From positions 25,188 to 89,187 of the forward strand of contig JASAMV010008361.1 of assembly GCA_030248065.1 (NCBI GenBank): DNA of 64,000 nt, written 5' to 3'. Made by a program: the position numbers and the translations under genes. The notes beneath the pieces were generated by a model, which was not told the DNA's origin, made no database searches, and saw only the letters and a list, made by a program, of their open reading frames with translations. Below are positions 16,249-28,655 of the stretch, piece by piece (positions within the stretch are counted from its first letter, which is position 1; every line of letters starts with the position of its first letter). The DNA comes from Rhynchonema sp. JSB1_4 (taxonomy: Eukaryota; Nematoda; Chromadorea; Monhysterida; Xyalidae).

Positions 16249-17177
16249 GGCTGCCTTCACAATGCATGCGCGTTTGCGCGTTTGCGCATTTGCGCGTTTG
16301 CGCATGCGCGTTTGCGCGTCACATTTTTTGACGCGCAGTGGTGTTCACAATGCAAATTTCATGCGCAAACGCGCACGCGCAAACGCGCATGCGCAAATGC
16401 GCAAACGCGCAGTGCGCATCTGTGTTCACAATGGACATGCGCGTTTGCGCATCAGATTAGAATAGCGTGTGCATGAAATTTGGAACAGGCGTTTTTTTGC
16501 ATTTTCATATTCGTACCGGGCTGGCATGCGTCCGGCGGGAGATTGAGCTCATCGTCTGTTGATGAGCATTCACCTTTGCTGTCCCATGATGTAATTTTTA
16601 AAAGGAAAACTTGCGATTGCGGAATATTTTTTGGCAACGAATGATAGAAAATACATAAAATTACTATCAAACAGAACAAAAGTTGAACCCTCTACCCGAT
16701 TCCATTGAAATTGTTCAAAGAAAAGCATACGAACAAGAAACAAACACGACAAGTTGTGAAAAATACAATTTTCGACATTTTAGAATGACTTTTGAAATGA
16801 AACATAAACAATGGCTGAGTGATAAAACAACAAACGTAAAAGGATCGTAACAGGTGGCCATATCGTTCTTAAAATATAATTTGTTGAAATAATAATGTTT
16901 TTTAGCTTCAGGCAGCTCGGGCAAGCCAAACGCGCACGCAAAATTAGAACCAATCCTAATCGTATTTTTGCGCGTTTGCGCGTCAAAAACGCGCAGACGC
17001 GCAAACGCGCAAATGCATTGTGAACACAAATGCGCGTGCGCGTTTGCGCATGCGCACGAGCTCGGCGCGCAAACGCGCAGATGCGCAAACGCGCAAATGC
17101 ATTGTGAACACAAATGCGCGTCAGTTTCGTGCGCAAATGCGCAAACGCGCAAACGCGCATGCATTGTGAAGGCAGCC
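16249..17177. mobile_element. PIF/Harbinger-like non-autonomous foldback element
   Basis: The element is bounded by GGCTGCCTTCACAATGCATG at the left and its reverse complement at the right. It is flanked by TAA on both sides (16246-16248 and 17178-17180). A 3-bp TWA duplication is the hallmark of PIF/Harbinger insertions. The subterminal parts are dense arrays of GCGCGTTTGCGC and GCGCATTTGCGC in opposite orientation (about 16262-16455 and 16970-17165). The central 500 bp is unique and has no transposase, so movement would need an enzyme supplied elsewhere. Confidence 0.9.
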
Positions 17178-17580
17178 TAAGTTCGAAGACCGCATCTATA
17201 TGTTAACAACACTCTTCTGAGGTCGTCAAATTGATTTAGCGTCAATTCAGCCAATACTTAAAATCCATAGATGCCCTGAATCGGTTAAATTTTGCCCCCT
17301 GTCGCTGGTTCATTTGTTCACTTCATTTACACCTGCGATCTACCATGTTCAAGTCTGGCATTTTTATAACGCACTCGCGGCAGCAACACTCTCCACCGGC
17401 TGCGTTTTACAACCAGCCAATTCACACAAAATTACTCCTTTTGAATGGTTGAGTTTGCAAGGGATATTAACCGACAACGAGTATATAATTCCGAACGCGT
17501 GTAAATTGCCCAGAATTTCAGTCTGCCAGTACTCGCATAAAAGTACGCATTTATGATTTTGTGGTTGTTATTTACTGTCA

Positions 17581-17727
17581 GAATATTAGTGCCGCATGAT
17601 CGTGAACACTGTTGATATGGTTACAGTTCTAGAGATTAGTATAAAGCTGCAAAGCTTCAAAAACACTTCTGTGGTCAAAATTCGCGTGTACATAAATCTG
17701 GGGCTTATACACGCGGCACTAACATTC
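17581..17727. mobile_element. Small inverted-repeat element, AATATTAGTGCC family, copy A
   Basis: The left end reads GAATATTAGTGCCGC and the right end GCGGCACTAACATTC, which is its near-exact reverse complement. The element is about 147 bp with no coding capacity. Similar paired copies lie at 20511-20626 and 22651-22790. Confidence 0.7.
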
Positions 17728-20510
17728 CCACATTACGATATTATATACATAATAGAAATACCGAACGTTCCTGTCCGTAATCTTCCCAGATCTGGGTTTC
17801 GCGAGCCGCAGAACTTTTGAAGTGATAACTTGATAAGACGCTGTCTGTGAGAGACACTGCAGATGCGTATTATTGCGCGTGAAAGAAAGAATCCACACGC
17901 TTTTGAATTCCATCAAGTTTCATAGTAACTATAGTAGTTCTTGTAGAGTACCAGGACACGGCTTGTGATCACGGGGTTATTTTCAACACGAACAAGTTTT
18001 CGCAATCGCAGTCCAGAGGGTGTCGATGATATGCGTTAACCACATTTGAATATTGTCACGATTATATTCTTCAACACGATACAATCGCTTTGAACTTTCT
18101 GGCGCCCCAAAGCTAAAAGCGAACAGCAACCAGCATAAGCACGATTTTCACTGAAAAGAGTCCGGAAATGTAGCGGCGCTAAAAGAACTTACTCAACTGT
18201 AGTTCCTGATTATCGCGCATTTGGGACACTATATGCGCACATCCACGGCCATAATGACAATACGGTTGGGTTCACTAAACAAGATTTTGGTATGCAAAAA
18301 TTCTAAACTTGCTGCTCAAATGGGCCATGCGCAAACGTGTTCCGTCGTGTTCTGTTTGGATCCGTTCAAGACTATAAAAAAATCTGAATTTTGAAGAATA
18401 TTAGTGCCATGCACATAATCCATTACACGCAAGTTCATGCACCACTCACTTTATGTATAAGGTACATTCGGCATTTCACGGTATCAATGAATACACCAAA
18501 CGGCACCAAGGTTCTACAACGTTGACGGTAATGCGCCCGTTTGGTGTCCGTTTCAGCATCAAGCAGCTCATGCAGCACATGAGACATCGTTTTCTAATCA
18601 TATCATTTATTTCGTTGACATCGAGGCACCCCCATTTTACCTTCATCACTGTGTTCTCTTTTTGGTTCTTGACAGAATTCATAGTTCCTGAACAGAACCT
18701 ATTTTGTGAAATCTGGAACTGGTTTTACCACTCTGACTAATGAACAGTGCCACATGATGTAAAAGCAGTGCATTTTGAAGCCAAAAATAGGACACCAACC
18801 TCAGTCCAGGGCCTTGACTTATGGTCCATCCATGACCCACGCTGAAGCGTGCTTGCGTCTGATAGAGCAGTAGCCGATCAGAAAATTTATGTTCCTTCTA
18901 ACAAGCTCCCTTTGAGGCTCATTTGACTTGCTTTTATCTGCATCCGCTAGCCTGCATTCAGGGCGTGCTATGCACATGCTCTGAGCTTATGGCTGAATTT
19001 GTGCTCCAAAAACGTTGAGTGGATTGCTGTTTGCATATAAATTTATTGCCAACTCGGAGACGTTTGGTGTGTAATTTTCGCGATTGTTGTATTTATGTGG
19101 GCAATATCACGTTTCCAAATTGACGTTTAACGGAAATTGGAAAATGCCGCCAATTCAGGCACCCGGGCAGGCTATTGCTGCAAAGCGGCACTCATTTCGA
19201 TGTTTCATATCATATTGGTGTATATCTTCATCTAAATCGAACCATAAACCGATCGCAATTACACCGGGCATTCCCAAATTGGATCCAAAAATCTTCTGAA
19301 ATATTCCACCCTGGGTCCAAATGGCGGTTTTTTGGGAAGTTCGGCTCCCGCGCTGGAAGTGGAAAATATGTAAATGCCAGTATGGTTGCCCTGTGTTCCG
19401 TATACATTGTTTTCCAGTGGAAAGCAAAAACCGCTCATTTTTTCTTATTTTTTGATGCACTGACTTTCCGTCCATAGCAGCTTTGGTAAAATATATCTTG
19501 GGTCGTGCACCTTTATTCTTTCTAATCACAGAATATTGATGTCATGCGCATGAGTACGTATGCTCAACCGTTAACACACTTGGTTTGCTCCCAGTTTTGC
19601 ACGTTTCCTAGGAACAATAGTTTTTCTGACCAATGGTCCTGAAAAAACAAGCTGCTGTGGCGTGCAATAGGTACGCATGCCACCAACATTCCGAATTTTT
19701 ACCACCCAGAAAGAAAACGATTGGTATGGCAAGCCACTCTGCACCGGCCAGAAATATGCATAAATAACATTCCTTTGGCTTTTTGGCAAAAATAATGCGC
19801 TGCGAACCCTTCCTGCCCGATATGTCTGCATACCAGAATCATTGAAAGTGCTCGCTTTTTTTCTCTTCAACTGGCGCTCTACGTCTGCGTGCTTCTGTTT
19901 TCTGTCTGATATTTTGGAATGGAAGCGCTTATGCCTTTTTTGTTCTATTCATTCTATTCTGTTTCAGCTTGGACCACACCTGAAACAGGCGCCGGGGATC
20001 AGAGGAATACTTTTGGTCTGTGATTCTGGACGCCGGTTTCTGGTGCTTTTGCGCAAATCTGACTGTATGGCATACCGAAAGGTTGACTTTCTTTCGCCCC
20101 GTCGGTAGTGTTCTGTTCAATTCACTCCAATGTTTTCCTTGACGTTTTGCATCAAGATGCAGGGTTGCGATTAATTTATCATTTATTCCTCTGAACGTAA
20201 TGCATACCAAACTGTAGGCATATACTGTAGATAGAATTCAGGTAATATTTTCTCCCACCAACACATCATTACTCACCTGGAATGTAATACTGTGTAACTT
20301 GACTGCCAACAAAAATGTAACCGAGACCGAAATGTACAAAAGCTTCTGTTCAAATGCCAGTCACATGCTCTCACGGATGCAGTTTTTCTGCATATCACCG
20401 CGCTGCTACATTTTCTGCGCCGAAAAAAGCGAAAGAGTATGAAGTCGTAAAAAAAATCTGATGCGAAAATTGCTTCTAAACTGGTCAACCAGTCGAACAA
20501 AAACATTCAG

Positions 20511-20626
20511 AATATTGATACTATACGTGCTCTAATGAGGATTGATAACCAGTTCTGTTCTGCTTGATGATCAGTTCTGAAAATGAGCCTAACGGCACCG
20601 GATTTTTACACGCGCGGCATTAATTT
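20511..20626. mobile_element. Small inverted-repeat element, AATATTAGTGCC family, copy B
   Basis: The left end, AATATTGATACTATACG, is degenerate. The right end, CGCGCGGCATTAATTTT, is its diverged reverse complement. Length and end sequence match copies A and C. Confidence 0.55.
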
Positions 20627-22650
20627 TGCAAATTCAACGGAAAAATCTGAACAAAAACATGACTCATCCGCCGTCAGTTTTTGAGTGCATCAACATTATT
20701 CATAGCCTGTCGGTGCGTTTGTTACGTTTTTCGACCAAAAACGCGGGCTCCCAAGTGGAGTCCAGTCAATCTTGACTTGTTCTCGAACAGAAAGTTTGGT
20801 TATTTTTCGATATATAAATCGCCTCACTGCGTTTGCTTTACATATATAAACACATTTTTCACAAGTTTTTCACAGTATCCCGCTGTTTGTTCAAGTGCTT
20901 ACACACTTTCGCTTGGCCTGGTGTGGGTACCGAAATAATTTTTTTGGCTCTTTCTTGCTATCGGCCGCTCCACAAAGTGCCTGTGTGAAAAACTTGCAGT
21001 GCCCGTGCGAATGAGTTAGTTTTTTCGGGTGTTGTGAAAACTATGACAGTATAATATTGACTTTGTTGTTCGTCTTTCATTTTGTATATTTTCCTGCAAA
21101 ATCTGTTACGTCATTTTTGCCGCCACTGAAACACCACAATATTTTGTGCCGATGAAAATATTACCGTTCTGTATATTTTCCCAGCAAATTTCGGTCTCAA
21201 GTTTACCATTTTCATGTTATGCTGAACAGTGCTTTCAAACCTCCTGAATTTTTGCCAAAAATGTTGTTGTTGTTTCGTGATAAACAACCCGCACCGAATA
21301 TATTTGTTCTTGTTGGAGGTAGAGGGCCAGCTATACAGTATTTGTTGAAATCCAGCTCCATATTTTTTTACACTTAATCCGCCTGGAGGGCCCTTGTGCA
21401 GGCCCACTGCATTCCAGTGTTGGTTGGAATTTGTTCAAGTTAACTTTCAGATAATCGACTGCCTAGCCGAATATAGTTCGGTTGTATACCTATACATACA
21501 TGTCGCTCAATATAAATAATGCTGGTGTTCGTAATGGTCGGAGTATTTGCTGGACAGCATGACGAAATGGTTTTTATTGTTGTTTTGCTATGCTTTGTAA
21601 GCTTCGGTTGATTCAACGGCACACTCCAATAACACGATCTGTGCTGTCTGTTTACTGTTTTTGTCGGCAGTTTCCTATTTCCCAGTTGATCAAAATAATA
21701 ATCAGTCATCGCTTTTGTCGTGTGTCTACTTTGCTGCCAACATTATGGTCTCCCTTTCACAGGCAAGTCAGGTGTTTCTGTGACAGCGCATATGTAACTT
21801 TTACGACCGACTCACTTCACACGGGGCAATGTAATGCTCGTTTGTAAAGGCATTTGCGCGCATGACGTACAAGGCCATTACATGCCAAGATCATGTCACA
21901 TTCCTGTGCTGTTCACATGAATTTGGGACGAAAAATTTTCAAATGTCATCTTTATATTTGGATTGATCTCATTCTTTTTTCGGGGGGGGGGGGGGGTTTC
22001 CAAAAATTTTCGAAGCCTATCCCAGGGTTTTCAATGATTCCACGGACACATGTCGAAAGTTTCAAGCTTCATCATTAACCCTTTGCCAGTCGTTGCACTA
22101 CAGTAAGAAAGATGAGCAGAAAATAACCACTATACTAAACTGTGTTGGTGCCTATTCACAGCGAAATTTTTGGCATGCATTGATATTCCATTTGGGATGT
22201 GAACTTATGTACATTAGCACTGTCTTTGGATTTAGCCGGATTTACTCTGACAGATACAGCAACAGTCTGGCGACTTTTGTAACAGAAACACAGCATGACG
22301 TTTTTCTGTCAGGAAGGTGTTTGAGCAGCCAAGTTTGCAATACTTCTACTCACCAGAACCGCTGTGCAATGTGTGGGAAAGTCCAATAAAAGTCGCAACA
22401 TTGTCACAGAATATAACTCATTCAATCGCAGTTGGAGCCTCGAAAATTCAAGCCCAGAGACATCGCGCACAGCTTCTTGTTTGAACTCAGCGCATAAATC
22501 TAGATTTTACACTGTTTCACATTTTTTAAAAAGTAGCGCTCTTGCGGTTTCGGTTCTAGCACCTGAGCAATATGGAACCGGCCATGATTTAGAACAGGAA
22601 CCAGCTGTCCGGGCAAAGTGCACCTTTATCACATCACAAAGAATCCAGAC

Positions 22651-22790
22651 TATTGATACCGCATGTGTAAGTGTAAAGCCTGCACATATGCTGTAAAGTG
22701 ATGACATTGTTTCTGTTAACCTGTGCCAATTAAAGTTTCTGTATAAAATCGTGTGCAAAACAGTCCCTTTACACGTGCGACACTAATATT
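22651..22790. mobile_element. Small inverted-repeat element, AATATTAGTGCC family, copy C
   Basis: The left end is TATTGATACCGCATGTGTAA and the right end TTTACACGTGCGACACTAAT. They pair as terminal inverted repeats about 20 bp long. No coding capacity. Confidence 0.65.
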
Positions 22791-24101
22791 CTGAAGCTAC
22801 CCCGTTGGAACTTGACATTTGCTAACCACATTCCATCGCATGATGAATAGTTTTCGGCATGCGTCAAAAAAGTACCTATACACGCGCTCTTATCTCACAC
22901 CATGGCGCTGTTAACCTTCTTATTCATGCTCACCGGCACTGTATAGTTGAGCACTATGCTGTCTTCTCTTGATTTCTGACACATGAGTATACAAGGCTTT
23001 GGATGCTTTGTGCCCGAATTTTTTTTAAAAAGAAGGCCTACAGAGCCGATCATACCTTTTCCACATCTGCAGGAAGACTGACACCTAGCACTGATTTCGC
23101 GGCTGGTTACGCCAAAAGGTACCTCCGCACCTTTTGTTAAATTGAACCAAAACAGCACCATTTTGGCCTATTCCCCACTTGCGGTGTTTTTCCATACTTG
23201 CCAACAGAGTGTGTGCGAGTCAAGGCTATTTCACGTACCCATATAGTCGCTTTCGCCTTTTTCCACGTATGTATGTCCATAACTTCATGAGAATAAATAA
23301 CGCGCGCCCTTTGAACTTCGCAAATTTTTCTGTGTGTGTTTCGTTTTTTTTGAATAAATAAAAACATTTGTGCATGCAATTTTTACTTCTGTGTTCATTT
23401 CATGATCGGTTTTTTGTATCGGATAAGCCCCCTCTGTTTGCCTTGTTTTTTGGTGCGCGCGTGCTTTGTTCACAATGAGGATTGCCGCGTGATTCGAAAA
23501 AGTTTTTGTGGCAATTCAAAATCCAGAATTAACCCCGAAACACAACATTTTTATTTGAATTTTTACAAGACACATCACGAATGCTTGTTCACCATCAGGC
23601 TGAAACCACCACCATCAGGTCATATGCGCTGAAGCTCAAAGTTCCTGATTTTGTTAGAATTACATATATCGAACAGTTAAAAGCAGCAATTTTCAAACAT
23701 GTTCAGCTCAATTTCAACATGGTTTTACAACGCTAGGTTCAGATCACAACATAACGCGTTTTGCTTGATAATGATAGTATGCAAATACCCACATTCCAAA
23801 CCTTGCCTGGCGCCCATATTTTTCATGTGCGAATGCGCTGTAGATTCTCAAACTCGGATTTCATCTGTACCGATTCACCCAGGCATCGGCTAAACCGTTC
23901 TCATATTTCAAGCGCGCGATTGAATATATCGTATTGTGTGTTGAACTGCGCGCTCGCGCAATGCGCGAACATTTTCGATATTATATTTGCACCAGTAAAT
24001 GTTTTATACTCAATGCTAGAAATTTTATTATTTATGTAAACATGTAGGTTAGGTATAGTTAGTAGGTCTCAAAATCAATTCTCACCACTGATCGCATACT
24101 A

Positions 24102-24339
24102 CCGGAGTTTTCCACTTAAAGCCCCGGGGGCTCTATGCGGAAATGGGAAAAGACCCCCGACCAGAAAAAAAAACCAATAGAGCCCCCGGGGGCTTAAGGA
24201 AACTTCCACTCGCCCGCGGGGTGGGAAAATTTTTGGGGACACTTGCCATTTTATTTTTCCTTGCTAAAAAAAAAAAAAAAAAAAAAATTTTCTTTTTTTT
24301 TTTTAAAAAAAAAATCAAAAAAAAACACCAAAACTCCGG
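24102..24339. mobile_element. TA-flanked inverted-repeat element, CCGGAGTTTT family, copy 1
   Basis: The ends CCGGAGTTTT and AAAACTCCGG are perfect inverted repeats, directly flanked by TA on both sides as in Tc1/mariner insertions. Inside the left end is a palindromic arm with AGCCCCGGGGGCT. The right half holds A and T homopolymers that fold back on each other. A relative sits in a plexin intron at 46899-47284. Confidence 0.82.
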
Positions 24340-24780
24340 TATTACGATATTGCAGTATCTAAAACAGTTCCAGATGCGCTGTATAGCATGTAACAACACA
24401 ATTGCATGTGGTTACCAAATGCCAAATGGGAATCCTGAAAACTTTTTTGTTGTTGGAAGAAATTTTCTCTTGTTATTCTTTCCATACCGCACAAACAATA
24501 ATGCTTCTGGTTCCGTGTCCGAGATGCTGTTTGGGATGAATAATAATCAGATTATTGTGTGGTGTTTTGATTACCACATGCCTATGATTTCCCGATTTGT
24601 ATGATTGGGAAAGCTCGTGTGAAAACGGATTTGTTGATCCAAACATTGAGAATGTTGCTGTTGGGTTCTAAAGTCTCTTTACGCACAAACTGCCATTCTA
24701 AGCATGGCATGTATGTAGAGTACTATTTTTGATGAACGTATAAGGAAACTCTTGTGTGCTAACAACACTTTCACCAAATC

Positions 24781-24904
24781 AAGGCGTCAACTCTTTTCGT
24801 TCCAATCAAGCAATTACTATGTATGTGCCCCAAATGAGCGCGAGATACCAATGTGATTTGACGAAAAAGATTTGATACGCCTTTTTGACTACAGTACTAT
24901 AAGC
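24781..24904. mobile_element. Partial copy of the element at 61690-61829
   Basis: It shares GCCCCAAATGAGCGCGAGA, then TGATTTGACGAAA, and the terminal TACTATAAGCC with the element at 61690-61829. The left terminal repeat is eroded. Confidence 0.6.
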
Positions 24905-27900
24905 CGCTCGAGTGCCCTCCCCATGACTTCAAAACATCAATGTTTGAAATTCCTGTCCCTTCACACATTGAAACCATTCCATAGTGTTCTGTTGTGTCAT
25001 GCTATCAGTATAATGCGTTATTCGTAAAATGAGTCATAACGTGGCTCGCGTGAATAGATGTATTATTTTTGCGTCATTCCAATATCAAAAGCAGTAAGTA
25101 TTCAGTGTGTGATACTCATTTTTAGAACATTTGGCCCGTCACATTTTTACGACGACCCAGTATAGTCGTATGCGGATGTTGTGTCCCGAGAATTCTAATT
25201 GTAGCCCCTCGCCTCATTTTGCTCGGAGTCCGTTTTTGCAAACAAAGCCAAAACGTATAGAACTATAGAGGAACGTATTTGTAATTTCTCAAACTAAATA
25301 GTCGTCGGGGGTATCAAACTGCAGTTTCCAGCTACCGGCAAGGTAACCGATGTTCTGAATGATGAAACTCTGCTTTTCCGCTTTGCATAACGTCGTTATT
25401 GATGTAATAGGACGGCGCCACACCCCACATACAGAGCGAGATAATGTACAGGTTCTCGTATTACGAACCATCTATCCCAGAAACATCATCTCTGACACTT
25501 TTGAATCCCTCAATCTTTTGGATATGTGCCGCTTATTCCATCGGTCAAACTGTAGCGTATACATATACTGTATACTGCCGATTTTTCCTGCCATAGCGTT
25601 ACTTTTCCTATCAATTTTCCAGAAACTCTCGATACAGTTTAACAAAAATAACGAAGTTCGTTATTTTCGTTTATGTGCAGTAGCGCTCTGCTGCCTAAGG
25701 TGACTTTGTTCCATCCAACGCTCTTGGTTCAGGATGGTGTCGGTTTCAATTACAACAAAAATTGAGTGCACAGAGAGAAAATGTGTATACTTTTGTCCTC
25801 TCCAACCAGATGTACTTTGCACCACGAGGTTCGTTTTCAGGTTCCCTTCAGTAATGAGGTTCAATTTCACCTTTGCATGCTCCAAATCTATCCCTAGACC
25901 CCCGAAGCCAAAGCTGGGACGCAAGTCTGCTTTAGACCAGGCACTGCCATCCTATCAGTCAATTTTATGCCTTTGAGTTCGAGTTCGCAAGCGCGTATAC
26001 CCTGTAGGTATATGCGTCTGTCGCATTCCAATGCATGTGCACGCGATAATTTTGTTTGTTTCTCCACGCGCGCAGCTTACATTATACATACTTTTTGTTA
26101 GCTTTGTTTGTTTTTGCGTTGTTTTTTTTCAAAGTCACAACACCTCTGTGCCGAAAGTTCTCAGTTCAGTATTTGGGACCGTGCACCCAGCATTTGAACG
26201 TGACTGCAATATTTGTTTCCAAAGGTTCAAGCTTTTCGTTCTACCCAAGTCTCTACACGCATTCTGTATTTGAGATTGAACAACAATTTTCGGCCTATTG
26301 TACTGTCTTCAACACCCCACTCTGTTGTCGCCGCCAGCTCCCAGCGCTCATTTTGTGCTGCTGGGCGAGACTTGACCACTTGAGTTGACGACTGTACCAT
26401 CAGCCCAATTTTCCGTCAGTTCCGTGATTTTCCAAAATCGTTTGTCGTTGTATTCATTTGCGCCATTCTGCTTGTATTCAACACACTACGGCTTCTTTCC
26501 ATGTTTAAAGCTTGTGCAAATTATTATTGTGGAACTGTGTGAGAACCCCTGCTCCTGGAAGCCGCACTGAATCGTATTTTTGGTCACTCGCCATAATAAT
26601 TAACCTACTGCACAGCGTTTATTGGTTTTGTGTGTGGGTTCCCAAATCTGAGCTTATTGTGTTCAAGCAAGGCTGAATAAATGCCGCCCCAAGGCAATAT
26701 TTCACGCATCAGCAAACTTGTGCCTGCAAAACCACGTCGTGTTAATTGGTTTTTACACCCAAACCCACAGAATACATAGTGTCCCTTTCCTTTCCGCGGG
26801 GACACTATTGTTTCAAAATGCAATTTTAGCTCGCCTGGCCCCTGTGGTCTATCTTTTTGATAAAATCGCTGTTGTCTTCCTTGCTGGAGGGTTATTTATG
26901 CACTTGCATGTTTGATTGTGGTTTTTGGCTCGCAGAGGATTTGCACCGAATTTGGTCCCCAGATTTGGGGTATTTTGTCGTTCTGCCTAAAATGCAGCGC
27001 CAGAAGATTGCTTGTGCGCCGGAGTGCCTAATTTTTCACTTGACAAAAATAGACAACAAAGTGGTTACATGACATACATTTTGCTCCATTGGTTTGGTTG
27101 TCAAGTTTTGTTTATAGTTTCAATTTCAAACTACATGCCGACACATCCGATTTACTTTCATGCATTTTGACCGCCTTAAAATTCAACAATATTGGTGCTG
27201 TTGTGCGAAAATCGTACCGACCCTGTCTTGCACGTGCTTAAACATCCGGCACCGATAATGTTCTTGGGCAAAAATCCGCATAATTTCCACCACCTGTCAA
27301 CATAATATAATAATGATAATAATTCTTGCTGACAGCTTCTGGTGCTTTCAGCTCTCATAACCCGCCGCAAAGGTCAGGGCTGGGGTCGTATTATAAGCAC
27401 ACTCGTGTCGACTAGCAGTTATCAATGGCATAAATGCATAAGCCAAGGACAGGACCAAGACCAAAATTGTCGCTGAAAAACCTCACCTCACTCAAGAAGC
27501 AGCATATAGTCATCATCATCATAATCTCTTTTTATCTTTATGCACCATCTGACTCAGGACAGGTTCTGTTCGTTTGAATTCGGATCCGGGACTGTTATTT
27601 TCGCGATACCAGGTACCGATTTGTGTTTCACCTTGGAAGATAATGCAGTACATGTGGTGGAAAATTGCTCACGGTGGTTCGCCTTCTTATGCATGACACA
27701 TAGCCGTATACTACGACCACTATTCATGCATGTTAGGTAGTTAGAGACTTACTACTCTCAGTGCTGTGGACACCAAGTTTGGTAAATTCGGTGTTGGACA
27801 AATGTATCATATAAGTGTCTGTCTTGTTGGACAAGTGTGGCGGTGATTAGTTCAGGTTTCCTTGATCATTCAAGAAAGTCTAACCGTCCAGCGCCGGAAA

Positions 27901-28655
27901 CTCCCGCATACCAAGCCAAACCCATGTGGTCTTATTTCACTCTTGTTTGGTTGGATAGCGGGTGTCGGTCGGTGGGCAGAGAGATTTTCTTCAGTACAGC
28001 AATGCACCAGGAAGGCAACGCCTCGGATATAACCTGACACATCGTTAAAGAATATTACAGTCGACTCAATGAAAACATTGGACCCCACAATCATATCAAA
28101 AAACCAGCCCAGTGGCCTACAGGATCTGAACCATCAAAGGCCCACCTGATCTCACTTGATCTCACCTTGCAAACGCAGGGTACTCTAAGATGTCCAAGGT
28201 CACCAGTGGCTGGACGAGACAGAAACGTGTGTGACGCGTCTTAGGTACTTTGGGTATGCACGCGCGGGTAGTGCTGGTGCACCGCTACGTACACACGTAC
28301 AACGTAGTGTTCGGTGTCCGTATTTTTCGTTCTCTGTGCACGTGTGAGTGTGTGCGTGCACTGTGGTATGTATTCCAAACCAACGGCAGAAACAAACAAT
28401 TTTTCCACACAACACTATCTCTTCTCCTCTCTGCCCTGTGCATCTTCCTGTATATACCTCACACAGCGACCGTGTATGTTTTTGTGATAATGTTTGTATC
28501 TGTTGCTTGTTCAGGCGAAAAATGACTGTTGCGCCTTGAAAACTGAAACATTGCTCCTCTCTTGTTCATGTGGTGTCAATTTATTATTTATCGTTTCGAT
28601 GCCATAAACACTCAAAAATTTCCCTTCCAGACAAATATAAACAACAGACCCAAAA

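Larger units (their letters stand above)
17178..28655. other. Eleven kilobases without a supportable gene, rich in element remnants
   Basis: No frame has convincing exon structure on either strand. The stretch carries several copies of the AATATTAGTGCC element family (17581-17727, 20511-20626, 22651-22790, with solo ends near 18398 and 19530). It also holds a poly-G run near 21980-21996, a TA-flanked element (24102-24339) and a partial inverted-repeat element (about 24781-24904). The last kilobases may contain the plexin promoter and untranslated exons, since a CTTCCAG acceptor sits just before its start codon. Confidence 0.5.

Noticed and set aside
16262..17180. Arg/Ala/Cys-rich reading frames near 16.3-17.2 kb on both strands
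   Set aside because: They arise from GCGCGTTTGCGC arrays of the Harbinger-like element; repeated HAQT/CAFA patterns are array artefacts.
22364..22696. 110-codon plus-strand frame
   Set aside because: Polar, low in structure, no start context or splice partners, and it runs into an inverted-repeat element.
24143..24604. 153-codon plus-strand frame with poly-Lys and poly-Phe
   Set aside because: It is built on A/T homopolymers of the TA-flanked element.
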